64,000 nucleotides of DNA from Bifidobacterium sp. ESL0704 (lineage in GTDB: Bacteria; Actinomycetota; Actinomycetes; Actinomycetales; Bifidobacteriaceae), in NCBI RefSeq assembly GCF_029392075.1, contig NZ_CP113929.1, positions 1,240,001 to 1,304,000 on the forward strand, in the 5' to 3' direction. The position numbers and the translations under genes are program-made. Shown piece after piece: positions 46,399-55,809 of the stretch. The notes beneath the pieces were generated by a model. That model was not told where the DNA came from and did no database searches. It was given only the letters and a program-made list of their open reading frames with translations. Within the stretch, counting starts at the first letter, position 1. Each line of letters begins with the position of its first letter.

Positions 46399-46489
46399 GC
46401 TGGGGTGGCGGGATATGCGATGCACAGGCGTAAAGCTTGGCCTACCGGCCTGGAGGGTGCCTGAGCATTGTATATCCCGCCGCCCCAGC
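46399..46489 (+). repeat. Palindromic intergenic element, copy E
   Basis: This 91-bp copy is in the opposite orientation to D, 128 bp away. The outer arms GCTGGGGTGGCGGG and CCCGCCGCCCCAGC pair with one G-T. The core is GATATGCGATG and CATTGTATATC, with a central GGCCTACCGGCC hairpin. D, E and an AT-rich spacer fill the 358-bp gap between recN and the next gene. Confidence 0.85.
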
Positions 46490-46517
46490 GTCACGCCCTT
46501 GAAGAGGAGATAAATAG

Positions 46518-47183
46518 ATGATGAGAACGAACGAAGGCAAAGCGGCCATCTTCGATCTGGACGGGACCCTGCTCGATTCCATGGACGTGTGGCATCAGGT
46601 CGATGTTGACTTCTTCGCAGAGCGTGGGCTGACGCTGACCGATGATTACATGAGCGACGTCTGTGCGATGAAACCTGACGAGGTGGCGCGTTACACCATC
46701 GAGCGGTACGGGCTTGATGATACTCCTGGTGAGCTGTCACGGCATTGGGACGAGATGGTGCTGGAGGCGTACGGCACGACGGTGCAGGCCAAACCGCATG
46801 CCATCGAATATCTGGATTATCTCAGAGGCAGCGGAGCCAAGCTGGCGGTGGCCACGTCGCTGTCTCCCAAGGTTCGAGAGGTGGCGATGCGTCACGTCGG
46901 CATCGATACGTATTTTGAGACGGTCGTCAGCGTTGAGGACACCCAGGCTGCCAGCAAGAACAGTCCCGAGGTCTATCTGCTTGCCGCCTCGCACCTTGGA
47001 ATACCTGCGCGGCATTGCACTGTCTTCGAGGATTTGCTAACTGCGGTATGCACGGCGAAGGATGCCGGCATGAATGTCTGGGCCATGGAGGATTCGTATT
47101 CAGCGAATGACAGGGCAGACATCACCAAAATTGCCGATGGCGTCATCAACGACTTCGATGACGCTCCGAGACAACTGTTATAG
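46518..47183 (+). CDS. HAD family hydrolase (beta-phosphoglucomutase/phosphatase type)
   Basis: This 221-residue HAD enzyme has motif I FDLDGTLLDSMDVWHQ, a C1 helical cap (about 20-90), motif II VATSLSPK, the Lys motif near AASKNSPEVYLLAA, and motif IV VFEDLLTAVCTAKDAG. It probably dephosphorylates a sugar or nucleotide phosphate; the substrate is not evident. GAGGAGA precedes the paired ATGs. The last codons contain ACTGTTATAG, related to the operator of the next operon. Confidence 0.88.
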   Translation: MMRTNEGKAAIFDLDGTLLDSMDVWHQVDVDFFAERGLTLTDDYMSDVCAMKPDEVARYTIERYGLDDTPGELSRHWDEMVLEAYGTTVQAKPHAIEYLDYLRGSGAKLAVATSLSPKVREVAMRHVGIDTYFETVVSVEDTQAASKNSPEVYLLAASHLGIPARHCTVFEDLLTAVCTAKDAGMNVWAMEDSYSANDRADITKIADGVINDFDDAPRQLL

Positions 47184-47190
47184 TACTGAC

Positions 47191-47240
47191 TTGCACAGTT
47201 GGTTTTACTGTTATATAGTGTAGCTGAACAGTATAACAGT
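47191..47240 (+). promoter_or_regulatory. Promoter with overlapping ACTGTTATA inverted repeat (GntR operator)
   Basis: TTGCAC (47191-47196) and TATAGT (47214-47219) are spaced 17 bp apart. The inverted repeat ACTGTTATA (47207-47215) and TATAACAGT (47232-47240) overlaps the -10 region, and another ACTGTTATA lies at 47174-47182. The arrangement predicts autorepression by the GntR protein encoded next. Confidence 0.7.
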
Positions 47241-47293
47241 CTTATCCAGAGATATGTACACTGTTCGACAACCAGAAACAGAAAGGGGCATAG

Positions 47294-47671
47294 ATGAAAC
47301 TGATCATCTCATCCGTGTCCGGGGAACCGATCTACGAGCAAATCAAGCGTCAGATTCGCCAGGCCGTACTTAGCGGCGAGCTCAAGGGCGGGGAGGCGCT
47401 GCCAAGCCTGCGCAAGCTGGCCCGCGAGCTGCGTATCTCCGTGCTCACCGTCACCCGTGCCTACAACGAGCTGGCGGATGAGGGCATCGTCGTCAATGTG
47501 CAGGGCAAGGGAACGTTCGTCGCCGAAAAGGGTGATGAACGAATGAAAAAGAAGCTCACCGCCCAGGTGCGCAACGCCTTGCGACAGGTGGGAGTCGCGG
47601 CCAAAGCGGCCGATATCCCGCTTATCGACCTGATGGACATGCTCGAGAACGCATACAGGAAAGCCAAGTGA
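47294..47671 (+). CDS. GntR family regulator, YtrA subfamily
   Basis: This 125-residue repressor has an N-terminal winged helix (PIYEQIKRQIRQAVLSGELKGG, LPSLRKLARELRISVLTVTRAY, VQGKGTFVA) and only a short C-terminal helical tail, as in the YtrA subfamily. Such regulators are normally encoded with ABC transporters they repress, as here. AGAAAGGGG lies upstream of the ATG. The operator candidate is at 47207-47240. Confidence 0.92.
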   Translation: MKLIISSVSGEPIYEQIKRQIRQAVLSGELKGGEALPSLRKLARELRISVLTVTRAYNELADEGIVVNVQGKGTFVAEKGDERMKKKLTAQVRNALRQVGVAAKAADIPLIDLMDMLENAYRKAK

Positions 47672-47805
47672 GATTCACTGGTAAGCACTGCGTTGCTCAG
47701 GCACTTACGTAACTGCGCAACGCCAGCCAACCATCGTTCGTTGACTGGTCAATGAAGGTTTCCGCGCAGAACGTATCGGTTCACCGTTGAACAGGAAGGA
47801 ATACG

Positions 47806-48759
47806 ATGATGACGCAGTCATCACCTACAACAATCACATCGGACACACAGAACGTTTCTGCTGCCGGCAGTGGCATGCCGATGGCGTTGAGTGTCACCGA
47901 TGTCAGGAAAAGCTATGGTTCCGGCTTCAGCCTCGGTCCGGTGACCTTCGACCTGCCGATGGGCTACATCATGGGGCTCATCGGACCGAACGGCGCCGGC
48001 AAATCGACGCTCATCAAGCTGATTCTCAATATGATCCATCGCGATGCCGGTTCGATCGGCGTGTTGAGTCTCGACAACATCGCCGACGAGGTCAAGGTAA
48101 AAGAACAGCTTGGAATCGTCTTCGACACCAGCTATTTCTCGACCTATTGGACGGTCAAGATGGCCGGCCAAGCAATGATGACAATGTATGACAGTTGGAA
48201 TCAGACAAGATTTGAGCATTACCTTGACCGATTCGGACTTGGAATGAAGAAGGTCGTTAAAGATCTTTCACGCGGCATGCAGATGAAACTAATGATCGCG
48301 GCCGCCCTGAGCCATGATGCGAAACTGCTGATTTTGGACGAGCCGACCAGCGGCCTTGACGTGCTGGCCCGAGACGAACTGATGGACATCCTGCAAGGCT
48401 ACGTGGAAGACGGGGCGCACAGCGTGTTGTTCAGCACCCACATCACCTCTGACCTCGAGCGGGCGGCTGATTTTATTACTTACATCACGCAAGGGCGGCT
48501 CTATTACACCGGTCCCAAGGATGAGTTCGAGGATTCTTTCCGCATGGTCAAAGGCGGACTCGACCAGGCGGCGGATATCGAACCGCAAGCCGTCGGAATC
48601 CGACACTTCAGCACCGGTTTCGAGGCGCTGGTTCATCGGGAAGTCGTGGACAGAATTGTCGGTCAAGTCCCCGGATTGGTAAGCGAACCCGTGCCCATAG
48701 ATGACATCATCCGCCTGACCAATGCGGCCAAGGCGTCTACCGACATGAACAAGGAATGA
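47806..48759 (+). CDS. ABC transporter ATP-binding protein
   Basis: This 317-residue ATPase is of the CcmA/antibiotic-export type. Walker A is GPNGAGKSTLIKLI (about residue 60), the signature is LSRGMQMKLMIAAAL (about 160) and Walker B is LLILDEPTSGLD (about 180). The last ~90 residues form a family-specific C-terminal region. The stop overlaps an ATG of the permease frame. The 134 bp after the GntR gene include a GCGTTGC/GCGCAACGC-like inverted repeat. Confidence 0.93.
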   Translation: MMTQSSPTTITSDTQNVSAAGSGMPMALSVTDVRKSYGSGFSLGPVTFDLPMGYIMGLIGPNGAGKSTLIKLILNMIHRDAGSIGVLSLDNIADEVKVKEQLGIVFDTSYFSTYWTVKMAGQAMMTMYDSWNQTRFEHYLDRFGLGMKKVVKDLSRGMQMKLMIAAALSHDAKLLILDEPTSGLDVLARDELMDILQGYVEDGAHSVLFSTHITSDLERAADFITYITQGRLYYTGPKDEFEDSFRMVKGGLDQAADIEPQAVGIRHFSTGFEALVHREVVDRIVGQVPGLVSEPVPIDDIIRLTNAAKASTDMNKE

Positions 48760-48767
48760 GGAATACC

Positions 48768-49463
48768 ATGGACTTCAAACAAATCGGCAAAGCGCTTCGT
48801 ATCGATGTGTTCAAGATTCTCGCATATAGCAATGGGAGCGTTTGGCTTCTCGTCCTTCTGCCACTGGTCTTCGCGGTCGTGCCCGGGATGATGGGCAAAG
48901 AGTCGGTGCTGTATCCTATGAGCGGTGCGGTCACCGGAATGCTCACGTTCGTCTCGGCAATGGCCGGGATGTCGGTTTTCAGCTATGAAGACCAGACAGG
49001 AAGCGCGAAACTCAACGGGTTGTTGCCCGTATCACGGAGAAATCAGGTCGTCGGGCGGTATGCCTTTGCTTTGCTTGTCGTTGTGGTCGCTGTCGTCTTG
49101 CAGATGATTTGCGGGATGATGATGTTTAGACTGCGGCGCATGGGCGCTGTGGCTGGCTTGATGACAACGGTGCTGGTTGCCAGTCCGATCCTCGCCGGTA
49201 TCTATCTGCCCATTGGCTATCGTTTTCCTGCGACGAAGGCTGTGGGATATGCAATCATCCTGTTGTTCGTCATCGGTGGAGCGCTGGTGCTCGTCGCATT
49301 CACCGTGCCGGACGCCGTACTGAATAACGTGATGGACTTCGTCACGAGTGCGAAACTGGGGCCGATCCCATGGGTTGCCATCATAGGCATCCTCGTAGCT
49401 GCGGTGATATTCGTCCTATCGTGCCGGTTGTCAATGCACATTTACGAGCGTAAGGAACTCTGA
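48768..49463 (+). CDS. ABC-2 type transporter permease
   Basis: This 231-residue protein has six predicted membrane helices (for example VWLLVLLPLVFAVVPGMMG and YAFALLVVVVAVVLQMICGMMMF) and the typical cytoplasmic motif YEDQTGSAKLNGLLPVSRR. It should form the channel for the ATPase encoded upstream. The substrate is unknown; related YtrA-linked systems respond to envelope stress or peptide antibiotics. The ATG at 48768 has GAGGA 5 nt upstream. An alternative ATG at 48756 overlaps the preceding stop. Confidence 0.88.
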   Translation: MDFKQIGKALRIDVFKILAYSNGSVWLLVLLPLVFAVVPGMMGKESVLYPMSGAVTGMLTFVSAMAGMSVFSYEDQTGSAKLNGLLPVSRRNQVVGRYAFALLVVVVAVVLQMICGMMMFRLRRMGAVAGLMTTVLVASPILAGIYLPIGYRFPATKAVGYAIILLFVIGGALVLVAFTVPDAVLNNVMDFVTSAKLGPIPWVAIIGILVAAVIFVLSCRLSMHIYERKEL

Positions 49464-49708
49464 TGGATACCGATGATGATTCTGGCGACAACAAGAAGCA
49501 AGACGAACAAAATCAGGCCGAGAAGAAGGACAGCGATCGAAGGCTGACCATTTTTCTCCCTTTGCTGGTCGTCATGATCTGTTTGCTGATGCTATTGAAC
49601 AGCGTCATCGCGGATTCCGGTTCCATAGGAATTCGAATTTTCATCTGTGTGTTGATGCTCGCGGATGTCGGTTTCATGGCAGCACTTGCGGCACGTAATC
49701 ATCAATAA
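49463..49708 (+). CDS. Small two-helix membrane protein of the ABC operon
   Basis: This 81-residue protein has a highly charged N-terminal 28 residues (DDDSGDNKKQDEQNQAEKK) followed by two hydrophobic helices (IFLPLLVVMICLLMLLNSVI and IFICVLMLADVGFMAALA). Its ATG overlaps the permease stop (TGATG), so it belongs to the operon. I do not recognise a family; it could be an accessory subunit. Confidence 0.7.
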   Translation: MDTDDDSGDNKKQDEQNQAEKKDSDRRLTIFLPLLVVMICLLMLLNSVIADSGSIGIRIFICVLMLADVGFMAALAARNHQ

Positions 49709-49777
49709 CGCGGATCGGGCGGTTGCGCAATGTAGTCAGTGGATTGCCGACAGTGTTTCCTTATCGGCTGATTACGG

Positions 49778-51268
49778 TCATAACCGTTCGGACGCGGCTC
49801 TGACGTAATCGGCCATCTCACCGATATCGATGACATCGGTAAAGCGTTCGGTGGCGTGTTCCAGCCCGCGCAGGTTCTTGGGGGCGGTGGTGCCGGTGGC
49901 CTGCGCAAGACGATCCATGCACTCGAAGCCGGAGCCGGTGGTGTCAAGGCCGAGCGCACGGCCGACCACGCGCGGGAACTTGTATGGGCTGGCAGTGCTC
50001 AACAGCACGCGCGGCATAGTCGATTCCCGTGGTTCTTGTGACATCACATGGTAACCGCAGGCGGTGTGCGGGTCAATGACGTAGTGGTTGTTCTTCCAGC
50101 ATTCGGTGATGGCCTGACTCACCTCGTCCTCGTCGGCCCAACCGCAGGAGAACAGTCCACGGATTCGTTCAAGCAAGGGCTCCGGAATCGTGAACGAACC
50201 CTTGTTCTGCAAATCGTCCATGAGGTTGCGAATCAATTCGGTGTCGCCGTCCGACATGTAATAGAGCATACGTTCAAGGTTCGAGGAAACGAGGATATCC
50301 ATCGACGGCGAGGTGGTCTCAAAGAACGGACGCTCACGGTTGTAGGTGCCGGTGGTCAGGAAGTCGAAGAGCACGTTGTTGCGATCGCTGGCCACGATGA
50401 GCCGTCCGACCGGCAGGCCGAGTTTCTTGGCGTAGTATCCGGCGAGGATGTCGCCGAAGTTGCCGGTGGGCACCACGAACTCGACTTCATCACCGACCTT
50501 GATGGCCCCGCGCTCGACGAGTTGCGCATAGGCGGAGAAGTAATAGACAACCTGCGGCACAAGCCTGCCGACGTTGATGGAGTTGGCGGAGGAAAGCGAG
50601 ACGTTGTGGCCTTCCATAAGTTTCGCGGCCAGAGCTTTGTCGCCGAAAATGCGTTTGACGGCGGTTTGCGCATCGTCGAAATTGCCACGTACGGCGCAGA
50701 CATTGACGTTCGAGCCGGCCTGCGTGGTCATCTGCAGACGCTGAATCTCGCTGACCTTGCCCTCTGGGTAGAAGACGGTGATACCGGTGCCGGGGGTGTC
50801 TGCGAACCCTGCGAGCGCCGCTTTGCCGGTGTCGCCGGACGTGGCGGTCAGCACCATCACCTTGTCGCCGATCTCCGACGAGGCGGAAGTCGTGCGGGCC
50901 ATAAACTGCGGAAGGATCTGCAGCGCGACGTCCTTGAACGCGCTGGTCGGCCCGTTGAACAGTTCGAGGACGTAATCGTCACCCAATGGTTTCAGCGGAG
51001 TGATGGCGCTGTCGAGCCACTGGGAGCCATACGCCGCGCGAACGCAGTCGTCCAGTTCGGCGGCCGTAAAGTCGGGCAGCAGCACGCCGAGTACCGTACG
51101 GGCCATTTCTCGGTAAGGCTTACCAATCAACGTGGAGACGTCAACCTGTTGTCTGCCGAGCTCGTCGCTGACGAACAGGCCACCATCACTGGCAAGCCCT
51201 TGACGGATGGCCTGACGGCTGGTCAGCTGTTCGGAAGAACTTCTGGTGCTGTGGAAAGTGGTATTCAT
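49778..51268 (-). CDS. thrC: Threonine synthase
   Basis: ThrC converts O-phosphohomoserine to threonine using PLP. The 496-residue protein has the PLP lysine at residue 112 (GPTSAFKDVAL) and the phosphate-binding TATSGDTGKAAL. Conserved blocks include SANSINVGRLVPQ and VPTGNFGDILAG, typical of the longer enzyme class. The ATG at 51268 (MNTTFH) is preferred over the 41-residue longer frame, whose extra residues show no conservation. The gene converges on the ABC operon, with 69 bp between stops. Confidence 0.95.
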   Translation of the reverse strand: MNTTFHSTRSSSEQLTSRQAIRQGLASDGGLFVSDELGRQQVDVSTLIGKPYREMARTVLGVLLPDFTAAELDDCVRAAYGSQWLDSAITPLKPLGDDYVLELFNGPTSAFKDVALQILPQFMARTTSASSEIGDKVMVLTATSGDTGKAALAGFADTPGTGITVFYPEGKVSEIQRLQMTTQAGSNVNVCAVRGNFDDAQTAVKRIFGDKALAAKLMEGHNVSLSSANSINVGRLVPQVVYYFSAYAQLVERGAIKVGDEVEFVVPTGNFGDILAGYYAKKLGLPVGRLIVASDRNNVLFDFLTTGTYNRERPFFETTSPSMDILVSSNLERMLYYMSDGDTELIRNLMDDLQNKGSFTIPEPLLERIRGLFSCGWADEDEVSQAITECWKNNHYVIDPHTACGYHVMSQEPRESTMPRVLLSTASPYKFPRVVGRALGLDTTGSGFECMDRLAQATGTTAPKNLRGLEHATERFTDVIDIGEMADYVRAASERL

Positions 51269-51494
51269 CACCAATGCCTCGTTTGTTCTGTGCGTTCGGT
51301 AATTGCTCGGTGTCAACAGTCTAATGGAAAGCAGACCCGAATACCGAAGGTGTCCGAATCGGCTGTTGCAGATCCGGTTTGGACGCGGCAAGGCTTACAA
51401 TCGTTGGCAACAGTGCAGGCGTGCAACGGTCTTTTTGAATTGAGGCCGATGCACGACCGTAGTGGAATGTGTTTTGAATATCAGGGAGAACAAC

Positions 51495-52811
51495 ATGCTC
51501 GCAGATGGTCGTCAGGATTCGTCGGTTCTGGATCCGGAGGTGTTCCGGCAGGTCTGCGCCATGGGCGACGCCGCAACGCGGGCGCAACGGGTGCTCGCCG
51601 AAGCCAACAGCGAGGCGAAGAACGCTTTGCTGGGCGCGATGGCGGACGCACTCGAGGCGGCGGGCAAGACCATCGCCGAAGCCAATGATGTCGATATGCG
51701 TGCCGCCAGGCAGGAAGGCATGAGTGAGGGAAAGCTCGACCGTCTGCGCTTCGACGAAGCCCGCGTGCAGGCGGCGGCCGACGGCGTCCGCCATGTAGCC
51801 ACCCTTCCCGATCCGGTCGGCGAGGTCGTGCGCGGCTCAACGCTGTTCAACGGCTTGCGCTTGAACGAGGTGCGAGTTCCGATCGGCGTATTCGGCATGA
51901 TCTATGAGGCCCGGCCCAACGTCACGGTCGACGTTGCCTCGTTGTGCCTCAAATCCGGCAATGCCGTCCTGTTGCGTGGCGGGCACGAGGCGCAGCATAC
52001 CAACGAGGCCACGCTTGCCGTCATCCAGAAGGTGCTGCGCGAGCAAGGCTTCGACCCGGCGCTGGTCGTCTCTGTCGACAGGTTCGGGCGTATGGGCGCC
52101 ACGGCGATGATGGAGGCGCGCGGCCATATCGACGTGCTGGTGCCACGCGGGGGAGCCGGGCTCATCCAGGCCGTCGTGCGCAATTCCAAGGTTCCGGTCA
52201 TCGAAACCGGGGCCGGTAACGTTCACATCTATGTCGACAAAGCCGCGGATTTCGCTAAGGCCATCCCCATCATCCTCAACGCCAAAACGCAGCGGGTCGG
52301 TGTCTGCAACGCCGCCGAAAAGCTCATCGTCCATCACGACGTGGCCAAAGACTTTCTGCCCTTGGCGGCGCAGGCGCTTGCCGATGCCGGAGTGGAACTT
52401 CACGCCGACGATGAGGCGTATGCAATCATTGAGGGCAGCGACATCGAAAATGTGAACCTGCTTCATGCCACGCCCGAGGACTGGGATACGGAATACCTCG
52501 CCCTGAAAATGGGGGTGAAGGTCGCCGGCTCGTTGGACGAGGCCATCGACCATATCAACGCCCATTCCACCGGTCATACCGAATGCATCATATCAGAGGA
52601 TTACAGTGCCATCGAACGCTTCACCAGGCGTATCGACTCGGCGGTGGTCATGGCCAATGCCTCCTCAAGGTTCACGGATGGCGGTATGTTCGGTTTTGGA
52701 GCCGAATTGGGCATCTCGACGCAGAAGCTGCATGCCCGCGGACCGATGGGACTTACGGAAATGACCACCACCAAATGGATCGGCTACGGCACCGGCCAGG
52801 TGCGGGCCTGA
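51495..52811 (+). CDS. proA: Gamma-glutamyl phosphate reductase
   Basis: ProA makes glutamate semialdehyde for proline synthesis. The 438-residue protein is of the aldehyde dehydrogenase superfamily, with the catalytic cysteine in [12 protein letters not shown]. Conserved [27 protein letters not shown] and the C-terminal [14 protein letters not shown] stretch [10 protein letters not shown] are present. AGGGAGA precedes the ATG at 51495. proB is not adjacent. Confidence 0.96.
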   Translation: MLADGRQDSSVLDPEVFRQVCAMGDAATRAQRVLAEANSEAKNALLGAMADALEAAGKTIAEANDVDMRAARQEGMSEGKLDRLRFDEARVQAAADGVRHVATLPDPVGEVVRGSTLFNGLRLNEVRVPIGVFGMIYEARPNVTVDVASLCLKSGNAVLLRGGHEAQHTNEATLAVIQKVLREQGFDPALVVSVDRFGRMGATAMMEARGHIDVLVPRGGAGLIQAVVRNSKVPVIETGAGNVHIYVDKAADFAKAIPIILNAKTQRVGVCNAAEKLIVHHDVAKDFLPLAAQALADAGVELHADDEAYAIIEGSDIENVNLLHATPEDWDTEYLALKMGVKVAGSLDEAIDHINAHSTGHTECIISEDYSAIERFTRRIDSAVVMANASSRFTDGGMFGFGAELGISTQKLHARGPMGLTEMTTTKWIGYGTGQVRA

Positions 52812-52831
52812 AGACAAGCGAAGGACATGGT

Positions 52832-53593
52832 ATGAACGACGCTGAACACAGCAACGACGACGCTGGCATCAAGGGCGCTGACAACAATCTGGAAGGCAAT
52901 ATTTCCGCAAGCCAGAATCCCGACAACCAGCCGGCGACCGCTACCGCCACAACGGACGGGCAGAAAATGCCGGAAAGCGAGCAAGGCGCACAGGAAACGG
53001 GGCAGGCCGATTACCTGCTGGCCAAAGACCGCGGCATCGACATGAGCAATCCCCGCATCGGCCTGAAGATCGCCTCGGAGCGTCTCGCCATCGTGCGTTA
53101 CGTCTTCCTGGTCCAGGTCGAGGACGGCATCGCCACCGCCGACCAGCGGGCCTCCTTGGAGTACGCTGATGCAGCTCTTGTCGGATGGCCGGAAATGGAC
53201 GCGGACGACGTCGTAGACCTCGACGAGGACGGCAAAAAGACCGTGGCCGAGCGTCTCTCCGCCATGGAGCACTATATCGCCGAATTCAGCAGGCAGGAAG
53301 CGCAAGGCGGCATCGACGCCATGACCGACCTGCTGATCCGTGCCAGCGAGTGCGTCGCCTCCGTGCGTCGCCTTTACCAACCCGATTTCCCAATTCCGAC
53401 GTTTGCCGAGATCCGCCGTGTGGTGCAGGACGAATACGACGAGGACATGGGCAAAATCGACACCAGCCAGCACGCCACCGCCGAAAAGATCGAGGAACAG
53501 ACGGAACAGGCCGACGAAAAACGCGAAGAGACTGTGTCGGACCAATCCCAGAACGAGAAAAACGCCAAACACAAGGGAAACGGCAAGGCATGA
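52832..53593 (+). CDS. Hypothetical acidic protein between proA and nadD
   Basis: This 253-residue protein is not recognised. Residues 1-60 are Asn/Asp/Gln-rich and probably disordered. Residues about 65-205 look globular and helical ([42 protein letters not shown]). The last 45 are Lys/Glu rich. AAGGACATGGT precedes the ATG at 52832; a longer open frame starting at 52583 lies inside proA and is rejected. Its stop overlaps the nadD start (ATGA). Confidence 0.75.
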   Translation: MNDAEHSNDDAGIKGADNNLEGNISASQNPDNQPATATATTDGQKMPESEQGAQETGQADYLLAKDRGIDMSNPRIGLKIASERLAIVRYVFLVQVEDGIATADQRASLEYADAALVGWPEMDADDVVDLDEDGKKTVAERLSAMEHYIAEFSRQEAQGGIDAMTDLLIRASECVASVRRLYQPDFPIPTFAEIRRVVQDEYDEDMGKIDTSQHATAEKIEEQTEQADEKREETVSDQSQNEKNAKHKGNGKA

Positions 53594-54411
53594 GCGACGC
53601 CGAAACCTCCATAGGCCAGTATGCAGCGGCCGGCAGCGGCGAATCTTTCAAGCCCGCTCACGCGGGTGCCGTGCCGTCAGCGTCCAACGCCAAGACTTCG
53701 AAACATCGCGAACCGGCACGCAAGATGTCCGGTCTTTCCCCACAACCCGATCCCGACTCCATCGATGCCGCAAAAACCGGACAACAGGGGCATCGCCACG
53801 GCAGCGGGCATCGACGCATCGGCATCATGGGCGGCACCTTCGACCCCATCCACAACGGCCATTTGGTGGCGGCAAGCGAGGTGGCATGGGTCTACGACCT
53901 GGATGAGGTGATTTTCGTGCCGACAGGCCGACCCGCGTTCAAGCTCGACAAGGACGTGACCAACGCCGAGGACCGCTATCTGATGACCGTCATCGCCACG
54001 GCCTCCAACCCTAAATTCACCGTCTCCCGCGTCGATATCGACCGCCCTGGCGTCACCTATACGATTGATACGCTGCGCGACATCCGCGCATTGAACCCCG
54101 ATGCCGAGCTCTTCTTCATCACCGGAGCTGATGCCGTGGCCGAAATCCTCAAGTGGAAGGAAGCACGAAACATGTTCGGGCTGGCGCGCTTCGTCGCGGT
54201 CACCCGTCCCGGCTACCAGAGCCCTGAACACATGCGCACCCAGATCGAGGTCGACACCTTGGAGATTCCGGCCTTGGCGATTTCATCGACCGATGTCCGC
54301 CATCGGGCCTCGCTGGGAGAGCCGGTGTGGTATCTCGTCCCCGACGGCGTGGTGCAATACATCGCCAAACACGGGCTGTATACCCGGGAGGAAGACGATG
54401 GTCGTAAATAA
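53590..54411 (+). CDS. nadD: Nicotinate-nucleotide adenylyltransferase
   Basis: NadD adenylates nicotinate mononucleotide, the penultimate step of NAD synthesis. The nucleotidyltransferase motif [16 protein letters not shown] lies at about residues 77-92 and the second motif ISSTDVRHR near 235. The 273-residue frame has an N-terminal extension of about 75 polar residues; an internal ATG at 53725 (MSGLSPQ) would shorten it to about 30. The start overlapping the upstream stop favours the long form, but this is not certain. Confidence 0.93.
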   Translation: MSDAETSIGQYAAAGSGESFKPAHAGAVPSASNAKTSKHREPARKMSGLSPQPDPDSIDAAKTGQQGHRHGSGHRRIGIMGGTFDPIHNGHLVAASEVAWVYDLDEVIFVPTGRPAFKLDKDVTNAEDRYLMTVIATASNPKFTVSRVDIDRPGVTYTIDTLRDIRALNPDAELFFITGADAVAEILKWKEARNMFGLARFVAVTRPGYQSPEHMRTQIEVDTLEIPALAISSTDVRHRASLGEPVWYLVPDGVVQYIAKHGLYTREEDDGRK

Positions 54412-54486
54412 AATCGGCCGTGTCGTTTCCGTCGCGTTGAGAGGCTAATATAGCTGTGGTTCATACAGACGATAACGTTTGGAGAC

Positions 54487-55509
54487 ATGGTGAGCGCAAT
54501 CCTAGAAGGAAAGCCCAGTAAGAATCTCATTCTCGTCACCGGCAGGGTTCATCCCCAGCTGGCGACGGACGTCGCAAGCCAGCTTGGCATCGACGTTTTG
54601 AAGACCACCGCATACGATTTCGCAAATGGGGAAATGTATGTGCGATACACCGAATCGGTGCGTGGCGCCGACGTCTTCGTGCTGCAAAGCCACGCCGGCG
54701 ACGTCAACAAGGCCATCATGGAACAGCTCATCATGATCGATGCGCTGAAGCGTGCCTCGGCCCGTTCCATCACCGCCGTCTGCCCGCTTTTGGGTTATTC
54801 CCGCCAGGACAAGAAGCATCTTGGCCGCGAACCCATTTCCTGCCGCCTGGTTTTCGATCTGTTGCGTACGGCGGGTGCCGACCGTGTGATGAGCGTCGAC
54901 CTGCATGCCGCACAGTCCCAGGGCTTCTTCGACGGGCCGGTCGATCATCTGATCGCCATGCCGGTGCTTGTCGATTACATCCGTGACCGTTTCCAGGGCA
55001 ATCTCGACAACGTCGCCGTGGTCTCGCCCGACGCCGGCCGCATCCGCGTGGCCGAGCAGTGGGCGCAACGCCTGGGCGGCGGTCCGCTTGCTTTCGTCCA
55101 CAAGACCCGCGACATCAACCGTCCCAACCATGCCACATCCAACCGTGTAGTCGGTGACGTGGTCGGCAAGGACTGCGTCCTGGTCGACGATCTCATCGAT
55201 ACCGGCGGCACCATCGTCGGTGCCTGCGACGTTCTGAAGCAGGCCGGCGCCAAGTCGGTGACAGTGGTGGCCACGCACGGCGTGCTCTCCGACCCTGCGG
55301 TCGAGCGTCTCAAGAACTGCGGCGCACGCGAGGTCGTCTTGACCGACACCGTGCCGATCGATGAGTCCAAGCGTTGGGACGGCCTTACGGTCCTTTCCAT
55401 CGCACCGTTGCTCGCCAGCGCCATTCAGGCGGTTTTCGAGGACGGCTCGGTCGCCAGGCTTTTCGACAACTACCCCGAACATCACGGGCAAGGCTTCCTC
55501 TTCGCGTGA
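54487..55509 (+). CDS. prs: Ribose-phosphate pyrophosphokinase
   Basis: Prs makes PRPP for nucleotide, histidine and NAD synthesis. The 340-residue protein has the class I features DVFVLQSHAG, YSRQDKKHLGREPISCRL, the DLHAAQSQGFFDGPVDHL block that binds Mg-ATP, and the PRPP loop VDDLIDTGGT. The start is ATG 54487 (MVSAIL) with GGAGA just upstream. tRNA-Gln and glmU follow. Confidence 0.96.
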   Translation: MVSAILEGKPSKNLILVTGRVHPQLATDVASQLGIDVLKTTAYDFANGEMYVRYTESVRGADVFVLQSHAGDVNKAIMEQLIMIDALKRASARSITAVCPLLGYSRQDKKHLGREPISCRLVFDLLRTAGADRVMSVDLHAAQSQGFFDGPVDHLIAMPVLVDYIRDRFQGNLDNVAVVSPDAGRIRVAEQWAQRLGGGPLAFVHKTRDINRPNHATSNRVVGDVVGKDCVLVDDLIDTGGTIVGACDVLKQAGAKSVTVVATHGVLSDPAVERLKNCGAREVVLTDTVPIDESKRWDGLTVLSIAPLLASAIQAVFEDGSVARLFDNYPEHHGQGFLFA

Positions 55510-55644
55510 TTTGACGGCGTCCAAGCTTGCACGGTTTGCTGGTCGTTTGTTATTCGACTTGAGACGATTCGTCTGTCGCGCGTGTCGAGTTGTCAGAGGC
55601 AACCAGCATAATAGAAAATCGGTTCGGTCTTATGGCCGTTCCAT

Positions 55645-55715
55645 TCCTCCATGGTGTAAAGGCAGCACACGGGTCTTTGGAACCCTTAGTCTTGGTTCGA
55701 ATCCAGGTGGAGGAA
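55645..55715 (+). tRNA. tRNA-Gln (anticodon TTG)
   Basis: The acceptor arms TCCTCCA (55645-55651) and TGGAGGA (55708-55714) pair over 7 bp, followed by discriminator A. The anticodon loop in GGGTCTTTGGAACCC reads TTG, decoding CAA. The T arm contains GGTTCGAATCC. CCA is not encoded. Confidence 0.95.
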
Positions 55716-55809
55716 CTTGTTCAACCGGCTGGCTTCCGTGTATCGGATACCAGCCGGTTCTCATATTTTAACGGCGTGTTTCGCTTTCGAAACAGGAATT
55801 GGAGTGGAT

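Noticed and set aside
50048..51688. 546-residue plus-strand open frame over thrC
   Set aside because: It is the antisense shadow of thrC running into the proA frame. It lacks an RBS and family motifs, while thrC has all catalytic motifs.
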